Positions 58,141 through 64,000 of a DNA stretch of 64,000 bases are shown piece by piece. Made by a program: the position numbers and the translations under genes. This stretch comes from JASFHF01 sp050123375 (GTDB lineage Bacteria > Pseudomonadota > Gammaproteobacteria > UBA12402): contig JASFHF010000003.1 of the NCBI GenBank assembly GCA_050123375.1, forward strand, positions 1-64,000. The letters are read 5' to 3'. Every line of letters begins with the position of its first letter. Position 1 is the first letter of the stretch. Below the pieces are notes generated by a model. It worked only from the letters and a program-made list of their open reading frames with translations. It made no database searches and had not been told where the DNA came from.

Positions 58141-58670
58141 CCATATATTCACTAAATGAAAAGCGTCCTAAAATTGGAAAAAATTGCTACATAGCAGAAA
58201 ATGCAACAGTGATAGGTGATGTCACCATAGGCAATAATTCTACTGTTTGGTTTAATGCTGTGATTCGGGGAGATCTTGATTCTATCATTATCGGCGATGA
58301 CATTAATATACAGGACAACTGCGTATTACATGTCGATTATGACTGTAAATTGATTATTGGTAACAGGGTAACTGTTGGACATAAAGCCATGCTGCACGGC
58401 TGCACGATAAATGATGAAAGTTTAATAGGCATAAATACAGTTATCTTAGATGGAGCTGTTGTTGGAAAACATTGCATTATAGGTGCGCAGTCTCTCATTA
58501 CAAAAAACAAAAAAATTCCTGATAATTCTTTAGTTATGGGTTCTCCCGCAAAAGTTGTACGCCAACTTACGCCGGAAGAAATCGAATATACAAAATGGGA
58601 AGCGCAGCACCATGTGGACAAAATAGCGATTTATAATGAAAATCTAAAAGTCTTGAACGTTGATTTCTAA
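58137..58670 (+). CDS. Gamma-carbonic anhydrase-like hexapeptide protein
   Basis: This 177-residue left-handed beta-helix has hexapeptide rhythm (IAENATVIGDVTIGNNSTVW) and the zinc-ligand positions His in CVLHVD and VTVGHKAMLHGC. The end LTPEEIEYTKWEAQHHV is typical of the YrdA/PaaY subgroup. Enzymatic activity is unproven for many members. Start at 58137. Confidence 0.9.
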   Translation: MTIYSLNEKRPKIGKNCYIAENATVIGDVTIGNNSTVWFNAVIRGDLDSIIIGDDINIQDNCVLHVDYDCKLIIGNRVTVGHKAMLHGCTINDESLIGINTVILDGAVVGKHCIIGAQSLITKNKKIPDNSLVMGSPAKVVRQLTPEEIEYTKWEAQHHVDKIAIYNENLKVLNVDF

Positions 58671-58723
58671 AGCATTTTTGATTAGAAAATCGTATTACAA
58701 TTTTGCGGAGGAGCAATAGATGC

Positions 58724-59578
58724 ATGTGCATATACGGCATTAAATTATTTTTCGATGTGTATGGCTCAAAATTGGATATAAAACCAGATAGAGTTGAAGA
58801 AAAGCCAACATTGATTGTGCTGCACGGTGGACATGGTTTTGCAGATCATACTTTATACGTTGAATTTTGGTCGCAATTTTCGGATATTGCTCAAGTTATT
58901 TTTTTAGATCAGCGCGGTTGCGGTCGTAGTGATGCCAGCGAGCCTGATAAATGGAATTTGCAGCAATGGGCAGACGATTTACATAAGTTTTTTGTTACAT
59001 TAAATATAAAAAAACCAATAATTGCTGGTGTTTCAATGGGTGGTCATGTGATGTGTGAATATATTAAAAATCATCATGATTATCTTGGCGGATTGGTTTT
59101 TTGTAATACTGAAGCTAAATTTTCATTAGATAAAGTGTGTGCAAAGCTGCAAAAATTAGGAGGTAGTGAGCCTGCAAAGGCTTGTCATGATTTTTACACT
59201 GAACCAAATGAAAAAAATTTTGCCGTGTTTGCTAAATTATGTATGCCTTTTTATGGGAAAAAGACATATTCTCCACAAGAGCTTAATAGATGCATAAAAC
59301 ATCCAGAAGTTTTTTTCCATTTTTGTCAACAAGAGGCGTTAAGTTTTAATTATTTGGATGTGGTGCATAAAATTCAGTGTCCGACTCTTATGCTGGCCGG
59401 CTCAGACAGTTTGCATCTTGTTGAAGCAGCAAAAGAAATGGCCAGTAAAATCGACTCTGAATATTTAACTTTAGAGGTTTTTGCGAATACCGGTGCTCCA
59501 GTTTATAAAGATGAGCCTGACAAGTCATGTCAAGTGGTTAAAAAGTTTTTAACGGAGATAACGTCAAATGATAGATAG
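58724..59578 (+). CDS. Alpha/beta hydrolase lacking the usual catalytic His
   Basis: This 284-residue protein of the proline-iminopeptidase type has oxyanion region LIVLHGGHGFADH, DQRGCGRSD, nucleophile elbow GVSMGGHV and acid-loop LAGSDSLH. The segment that normally reads SGHxPxxEEP is NTGAPVYKDEP here, so the catalytic histidine appears to be Ala. It may be a pseudoenzyme, or a nearby His may have taken over. Start 58724 has GGAGGAG 10 bp upstream. The next gene overlaps its end by 11 bp. Confidence 0.82.
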   Translation: MCIYGIKLFFDVYGSKLDIKPDRVEEKPTLIVLHGGHGFADHTLYVEFWSQFSDIAQVIFLDQRGCGRSDASEPDKWNLQQWADDLHKFFVTLNIKKPIIAGVSMGGHVMCEYIKNHHDYLGGLVFCNTEAKFSLDKVCAKLQKLGGSEPAKACHDFYTEPNEKNFAVFAKLCMPFYGKKTYSPQELNRCIKHPEVFFHFCQQEALSFNYLDVVHKIQCPTLMLAGSDSLHLVEAAKEMASKIDSEYLTLEVFANTGAPVYKDEPDKSCQVVKKFLTEITSNDR

Positions 59579-60074
59579 TAATAAAGAAGCTCTTTGGAAA
59601 GATGGTAGGTTAATGGCTGTAGCGGTAAAAGCTATGTATGAAAAATGGGGTAGAGAAGCTATTGATGTTTTATGTAAAGCATTTTATGAATACGGATTGT
59701 CAGAAGGTAAGCAATATAAAGAAAAATTTGGTTACAAGGATAAAGAAGATGAAATTGATGTGCCAACTGCCATGAAAGTTTATGCTGATTTTCATAAACA
59801 TATTATTGCTGCGGGATTAAATAGCGAAGTTGTGAATGTTTGTGCAACCGAAAGAGAAGCGTGTGTGTTAGAATGTCCGATTTTTGATGCGTGGAAATCA
59901 GTTTGGGATAAATCTTATTTTATGTGCGAGATAATGTCTAAATCTTTAGATGAAGGATTTATGCAGGGACTTAATCCCAAGCTGGAATGGGTTAATTATC
60001 CAGAGAAGGATGAGCAGGAGGGGCTTGCTAGAGGGGCGAAATGCTGCAGGGTTAAATTATATCTTAAGGATTAA
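59568..60074 (+). CDS. ATC-hydrolase-like (L-2-amino-thiazoline-4-carboxylate) family protein
   Basis: This 168-residue helical protein has GREAIDVLCKAFYEYGLSEG, conserved ECPIFDAWKSV with a Cys-Pro, and an ending with GAKCCRVKLYL, the pattern I associate with the ATC hydrolase family. These are found in many regulators and accessory clusters; few have proven activity. Its start overlaps the hydrolase-like gene, so translation is coupled. Confidence 0.65.
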   Translation: MIDSNKEALWKDGRLMAVAVKAMYEKWGREAIDVLCKAFYEYGLSEGKQYKEKFGYKDKEDEIDVPTAMKVYADFHKHIIAAGLNSEVVNVCATEREACVLECPIFDAWKSVWDKSYFMCEIMSKSLDEGFMQGLNPKLEWVNYPEKDEQEGLARGAKCCRVKLYLKD

Positions 60075-60105
60075 TATTTTTTTTAAATGAATTTAGGGGA
60101 GCAGA

Positions 60106-60717
60106 ATGCAAAAAATAGATTTAAAAAAAGAATTAAGGCAATTATATAATCCATCGAAAAAAGAAATTAGTGTAGTCGATGTGCCGGCAATGAATTTTTT
60201 GACCATTGATGGTACGGGTGATCCTAATACCGCGCAACAGTATAAAGATGCTGTTGAATCCTTGTTTTCAGTTTCTTATGCATTGAAATTTATGATTAAA
60301 AAAGGCAAGTTGGGAATAGATTATGCGGTTATGCCGCTGGAAGGATTATGGTGGACAGAGAAAATGGAGGATTTCTCTGTGGAGCGCAAAGATGATTGGC
60401 AATGGACGGCTATGATTATGCAGCCTAAATGGGTAACTAAAGTTTTAGTTAAACAGGCGATAGAACAAGTAAAAAAGAAGAAAGGTTTCGTTAATCTTAA
60501 AGATTTGCATTTCACTACCATCACAGAAGGCAAGGCTGCGCAGATTATGTATATAGGGCCATATGCAAATGAGGCGCCAACAATTCAAAAAATTCACGAT
60601 TTTATTAAACAGAGCGGTAATAAATTAAGCGGTAAGCATCACGAAATATATTTAAACGATCTTCGCAGATCTGCGCCAGAGAAGCCTAAAACTATTCTCC
60701 GGCAGCCATTTGAATAA
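60106..60717 (+). CDS. GyrI-like small-molecule-binding protein
   Basis: This 203-residue stand-alone GyrI-like (SHS2-module) domain has VPAMNFLTIDGTGDPN, the YAVMPLEGLWW strand and AAQIMYIGPYANEAPTIQ with its conserved Glu. Such domains bind small hydrophobic or cationic compounds, and E. coli GyrI inhibits gyrase. Shine-Dalgarno AGGGGAG. It lies in the same island as the pentapeptide-repeat fusion. Confidence 0.85.
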   Translation: MQKIDLKKELRQLYNPSKKEISVVDVPAMNFLTIDGTGDPNTAQQYKDAVESLFSVSYALKFMIKKGKLGIDYAVMPLEGLWWTEKMEDFSVERKDDWQWTAMIMQPKWVTKVLVKQAIEQVKKKKGFVNLKDLHFTTITEGKAAQIMYIGPYANEAPTIQKIHDFIKQSGNKLSGKHHEIYLNDLRRSAPEKPKTILRQPFE

Positions 60718-61031
60718 CATCTGCGATGTTTAATTTATAAATCAGTTACTTGCAAAATTTTCCATACGACATCTTCAGAAAATTAGCCAAACTAATATAT
60801 CTATGCTATAAATCAATCTCAGGTCAATTTTGATCTGTATTTCTTTAATTTGTTAAATGAGGTGAAAACTATAGTGCATTAACTCGGCTTTGCCGATTGG
60901 TGTGCAAGAAAAAATAAATAGTACGACAAAACTGCAGCACATTTGTGCTGATCGTAGAGCTGCTTAGGCGCGTTTGTGTCTATTGCTGCTCGGTATTTAT
61001 TTAACTTGCAACTAATTTTGAGGACGAGAAG
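60718..61031 (+). other. Leader/intergenic region before the methyltransferase
   Basis: This 314-bp gap has no convincing gene. It holds a hairpin with TACGA/TCGTA outside and CAGCACATTTGTGCTG inside (60922-60956). It also has AGGTGAAAA near 60860 followed only by a short frame. GAGGACGAG precedes the methyltransferase ATG. Confidence 0.4.
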
Positions 61032-61829
61032 ATGACTTTAGATTTTAATTTAGACAATTTAACAGCCTTATTGCGTGAGATCGGTCTTTACAATGAAAAA
61101 GGCCAATTTTATCAGCAGCGTATTCGTAAGCATCAACAGATTTTTGCTTATATTCCGCAAATCGCATCTGCCTTTAGTAAATTAAGTACTAAAAGACCGA
61201 TTGTGATGTTGGATTGCGGATGCGGCAAAAGTTATTTGTCGTTTGTGCTGTATGAATACTGCACCAAAGTGCTTGAGCGCAAAATTAAAATTATTGGTGT
61301 TGATAGCAATAGTGAATTGATTGATAAGTGTAGTCGCAGTGCTGCTGTATTGGGTTTTGATAATATGTATTTTTATGATGCTGACGTTCTAGCATTTAAA
61401 TTTGATGACAGCATTGATATTGTATATTCATTGCATGCCTGTGATTTTGCTACCGATCAAACTATTGCTAAAGGAGTGCAGCTGGGAGCAAAATACATTT
61501 TTTCAGTGTCGTGCTGTCAGCATAGCAATCGTAAAAAAATGCGCCAACATCCTTTGATTAGCATTTCGCGTTACCAACCATATAAAGAACGTTTAGTAGA
61601 TATGGTTGGTGACAGTATGCGCGCATTGTTATTGGAACAATTAGGTTATGGTGTAAACATTTTTGAATTTGTTGCTGCGGAACATACACCGAAAAATGTT
61701 ATGCTACGCGCGGTAAAAAATACGGTTAAAAAACAGGATCGCGTTAAAGCTGTAGGCGAATACCAGCATTTAGTGGAAATGTTTGGTTTTGCGCCGAAGC
61801 TTGAAGTCTTGTTGGGCAGTATTAAATAA
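61032..61829 (+). CDS. SAM-dependent methyltransferase (Methyltransf_32-like)
   Basis: This 265-residue class I methyltransferase has motif I MLDCGCGKSYLSFVLYE, motif II IIGVDSNSELIDKC and YFYDADVLAF. The family-specific SLHACDFATDQTIAKGV and VSCCQHSNRKKM link it to METTL25/RRNAD1-like proteins. Substrate is unknown, possibly rRNA or protein. Confidence 0.82.
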   Translation: MTLDFNLDNLTALLREIGLYNEKGQFYQQRIRKHQQIFAYIPQIASAFSKLSTKRPIVMLDCGCGKSYLSFVLYEYCTKVLERKIKIIGVDSNSELIDKCSRSAAVLGFDNMYFYDADVLAFKFDDSIDIVYSLHACDFATDQTIAKGVQLGAKYIFSVSCCQHSNRKKMRQHPLISISRYQPYKERLVDMVGDSMRALLLEQLGYGVNIFEFVAAEHTPKNVMLRAVKNTVKKQDRVKAVGEYQHLVEMFGFAPKLEVLLGSIK

Positions 61830-61949
61830 TTGCATTTATAGAAAAGCGAGCTATACTTATGCATATGAAAGCAAAATTTCAATTTACATATTGCCTGCCG
61901 GCAAATTCACCTATTAAGCGGGCTAGCTCGTTCGCGTAAGTTTCTTTAA

Positions 61950-61966
61950 GCGGACGATTAGTCCGC
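61950..61966. repeat. Small GC-rich hairpin
   Basis: GCGGAC, loop GATTA, GTCCGC at 61950-61966, preceded by GCGGGCTAGCTCGTTCGCG. It sits between the methyltransferase and the MFS gene without a T tract. Possibly a terminator remnant or an mRNA leader hairpin. Confidence 0.35.
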
Positions 61967-62023
61967 GCCAATTAAAAATCCATAAACTCAAATTACCTTT
62001 AACTAATTTTTAGGGTGAATTAT

Positions 62024-63271
62024 ATGAAAATTCGTAAATTGAATATTACAGCTATTATTGTATGCAGTTTAGCATCGTTATTTTATTTATATGACTTTTT
62101 GCTGCGGGTTATGCCAAGCGCAATGACTAATGACTTAATGAGTCATTTTCATATTGGAGCAGCGAGATTGGGAATTATGCTGGCGATTTTATATTATGCT
62201 TATGCGCCTATGCAAATTCCTGCCGGCTTGTTGTTTGACCGTATTGGCACAAGATTGTTGTTAACTATTATGATATTGGTATGTGCAATTGGAACGCTGC
62301 TTTTTGGTATTACAGATAGCATTGTGATTGCAACCATAGGTCGTTTCTTGATTGGCTTTTCTTCTGCTTTTGCATTTTTAGGCGCGTTGGTGTTAGCTGC
62401 CCGCTTTCTACCACACAAATATTTTGCAATGTTTGTTGGATTAGTCCAATTACTTGGCTGCGTGGGGGCGATCGCAGGTGAAATCCCTATTGCTATTGCA
62501 GTTAAACATTTCGGTTGGCAGAAAACCAATCTTGTAGCGGCATTAATTGGATTTGTGTTAGCAATATTATTTTGGATTTTGCTGCGCGATCATCCTGAGG
62601 GCGCGGTGATCGAAAAAGCAAAATCTGTAAACGTATTGCAACAATTATCTGCGGTTTGTAAAAACTCACAAAACTGGTGGGTTGGATTGTACGCTTTCGC
62701 AATTTGGGCGCCTGCAACGATATTTGCGGTGTTATGGGGCGTGCCTTTTCTCATGGTTTTATACAAGATTAGCGCATCATTAGCTGCCGGAGCTGTATCA
62801 TTGGTATGGGTTGGTATTGGAATAGGCGGCTCTTTAATTGGTTGGTGGTCAGACCATATCGGCAAACGATGTTTGCCTTTGATTGCGTCAGCGGTTTTAG
62901 GCGTTATTACATCAGGATTGGTTTTGTACGCTAATAACTCATTGCATTTAATGTACTTGTGGTTAGTTTTACTGGGGATAAGTATTTCCGGTATGGTGGT
63001 AACTTTTGGTGTTATTAAAGATATAAATGACAAGTCAGTTAACGGTACTGCAAATGGTTTTAATAACATGGCAATTCTGATAGGAGGAATTATGTTTCAG
63101 CCTACGGTTGGTGTTGTTTTACACGCTTTGTGGAATGGAAAATTAGCAAACAATATTCCGGTTTATAGCTTGTCTAATTACAAAATTGCGCTTAGTATTG
63201 TGCCTGTATGTTTTTTATTGGCGTTTATTGTGAGTATATTTTTTATAAAAGAGACGAATTGTTCAAATTAG
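62024..63271 (+). CDS. MFS transporter
   Basis: This 415-residue, 12-helix major facilitator has YLYDFLLRVMPSAMTNDLM at the first helix and the loop GLLFDRIGTRLLLT. The LRVMPS pattern is common in Legionella and Coxiella transporters of unassigned nutrients (hexose-phosphate- or amino-acid-like groups). I choose ATG 62024 with AGGGTGA upstream over the GTG at 62015. Substrate unknown. Confidence 0.9.
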   Translation: MKIRKLNITAIIVCSLASLFYLYDFLLRVMPSAMTNDLMSHFHIGAARLGIMLAILYYAYAPMQIPAGLLFDRIGTRLLLTIMILVCAIGTLLFGITDSIVIATIGRFLIGFSSAFAFLGALVLAARFLPHKYFAMFVGLVQLLGCVGAIAGEIPIAIAVKHFGWQKTNLVAALIGFVLAILFWILLRDHPEGAVIEKAKSVNVLQQLSAVCKNSQNWWVGLYAFAIWAPATIFAVLWGVPFLMVLYKISASLAAGAVSLVWVGIGIGGSLIGWWSDHIGKRCLPLIASAVLGVITSGLVLYANNSLHLMYLWLVLLGISISGMVVTFGVIKDINDKSVNGTANGFNNMAILIGGIMFQPTVGVVLHALWNGKLANNIPVYSLSNYKIALSIVPVCFLLAFIVSIFFIKETNCSN

Positions 63272-63300
63272 ATTTCAAATTTAGTGGTTTAAAGTTAGTT

Positions 63301-63555
63301 TCAGAGTTTAAATTTGGGCGGTAACTTGGGCATAGTTGTTGATATTTTGTTTACATCAATAGTTCTTTCTTGAATAAATTTTACTACTGCTTCAGGGTTA
63401 TACCGCACATATCTACCAATTTTAACATATGGAAGATTATAGCGCTTATTGCTACGCCAGGCTTGTAGGGTATCTTCTTTTATGCCTAATTGTTCGGCAA
63501 CTTCCTTTGCTGTTAGTAGTCTTATTTGGTTTGAGGGAAGATTGTTTTTGCTCAT
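63301..63555 (-). CDS. AlpA-like HTH protein (excisionase/regulator)
   Basis: This 84-residue helix-turn-helix protein has LLTAKEVAEQLGIKEDTLQA followed by WRSNKRYNLPYVKIGRYVRY, the HTH_17/excisionase pattern. AlpA-like proteins control integrase genes or excision of islands. A deleted, stop-containing copy of the same gene lies at 51995-52131 beside tRNA-Thr, so this is probably the right edge, or another module, of the island. Confidence 0.88.
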   Translation of the reverse strand: MSKNNLPSNQIRLLTAKEVAEQLGIKEDTLQAWRSNKRYNLPYVKIGRYVRYNPEAVVKFIQERTIDVNKISTTMPKLPPKFKL

Positions 63556-63885
63556 ACTTTGATGCCTTTGTTTTTATTGTTAATATCTACCGGATAATTA
63601 AGCGCATGATTATTATATAGCATATTGCATACAAAAATGCAAACATTTGATGTAAAGATCCGCATTTTCATAAAATCATTAATGCTTCGCCACAATCATA
63701 AACTATATAAGTTGTGCAAATTTTTGCCAAAAAAGCGGGTTTTTGATGGGGAAACCTTCAAAAATATGCTAGTATTAAATATAAGTGTGGTTATTTTATG
63801 CCAGAATATTTGAAAAATGTGTTTTTTGTATACAAAAGTGCATATTTTATGAGAGTGGCTATTATAGCAAAAGTGGAGAAGTGTT
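63556..63885. promoter_or_regulatory. Intergenic control region at right end
   Basis: This 330-bp AT-rich gap lies between divergent genes. TGCATACAAAAATGCA (63626-63641) is an inverted repeat, and TATACAAAAGTGCATA near 63829-63844 resembles it, so the two may be operator sites for the HTH protein. No gene is seen. Confidence 0.4.
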
Positions 63886-64000
63886 ATGAGCATGAGGCTT
63901 TTTAAAGAACCTAATACAAAAGGAAATTTGGAGGTTGAGATGAAAGTTGATTCTGAGAAATTTGGTACTTTGGATGCGCTGATGTGCTTTGTGGAAAATG
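63886..64000 (+). CDS. Partial unknown gene running off the window
   Basis: An ATG with GGAGAAG 6 bp upstream opens a frame with no stop to the window end: 38 codons beginning MSMRLFKEPNTKGNLEVEMK. Too short to identify. It is divergent from the AlpA-like gene and may be the next island gene. Confidence 0.5.
   Translation, partial: MSMRLFKEPNTKGNLEVEMKVDSEKFGTLDALMCFVEN

Noticed and set aside
60718..61031. Riboswitch before the methyltransferase
   Set aside because: Only a simple hairpin is visible; none of the conserved cores of SAM, TPP, cobalamin or other riboswitches can be recognised.
63301..63555. Intact MerR-type transcriptional regulator
   Set aside because: Only the short HTH_17/excisionase-like module is present, without a dimerisation helix or effector domain.

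Overview
The window looks like chromosome of an AT-rich, Gram-negative gammaproteobacterium. Outer-membrane LPS genes (lptB, lptC, lptE, kdsD) and the blocks yajC-secD-secF, suhB/trmJ-iscS-iscU, leuS-lptE-holA-nadD, trpS-scpA-scpB-rluB and lptB-hpf-PTS place it there. Proteins of eukaryotic flavour (RCC1 repeats, Sel1 repeats, lysine-rich coiled coils) and the wear seen in otherwise conserved operons point to a host-associated member of the Legionellales/Coxiellaceae; that placement is inference. No rRNA, CRISPR array or complete prophage is visible. There is one tRNA (Thr, anticodon TGT).

Layout. 1-4.6 kb: RCC1-repeat protein, a glycosyltransferase/LAB_N/epimerase cassette and a small coiled-coil gene. 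4.8-8.2 kb: yajC-secD-secF. 8.3-10.0 kb: lysine-rich unknown protein. 10.0-13.3 kb: accessory modules (a RelE/XRE toxin-antitoxin pair, then AbiEi with an AbiEii toxin split by an IS200/IS605-type element) lying between three copies of the 3' end of the class I aldolase gene fba. 13.3-23.6 kb: fba, suhB, trmJ, iscS, iscU, interspersed with three AAA_14-DUF4143 ATPases, a LysR regulator and a phoR remnant. 23.8-31.5 kb: clpB, a Sel1 protein, usp, pssA, tldD, pmbA. 31.5-36.9 kb (minus strand): PfkB-type kinase, HPr, mannose-type EIIA, hpf, lptB, lptC, kdsD, nadD. 37-43.5 kb: hydroxyacid dehydrogenase, a fourth AAA_14-DUF4143 ATPase, holA, lptE, leuS. 43.5-45.7 kb: a Y1 (REP-associated) transposase with a DnaA domain IV-like tail, bracketed by inverted pairs of its presumed REP sequences, next to a damaged btuF-like gene. 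45.7-51.6 kb: unknown gene, sua5/tsaC, trpS, scpA, scpB, rluB. 51.7-63.6 kb: tRNA-Thr followed by a probable genomic island delimited by a decayed and an intact copy of an AlpA-like gene. It carries plsY, a GNAT-pentapeptide-repeat fusion, two MFS transporters, other GNATs, a LysE exporter and GyrI-like and ATC-hydrolase-like proteins.

The strongest unexplained signals are these. (1) Four AAA_14-DUF4143 ATPase genes each have their own, sequence-unrelated perfect palindrome or inverted repeat over the promoter or immediately upstream, and each sits as an insertion in a conserved gene block. (2) A ~100-bp palindromic element (three copies, before secF, fba and clpB) is always in the same orientation and ends in a conserved segment containing GGAG just before the start codon. 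(3) A second palindrome family, matching sequences that flank the RAYT-like transposase, has rewritten gene ends: it supplies the stop of tldD and a new start for btuF. (4) Toxin-antitoxin modules lie between duplicated fba 3' ends, as if fba were an attachment site.
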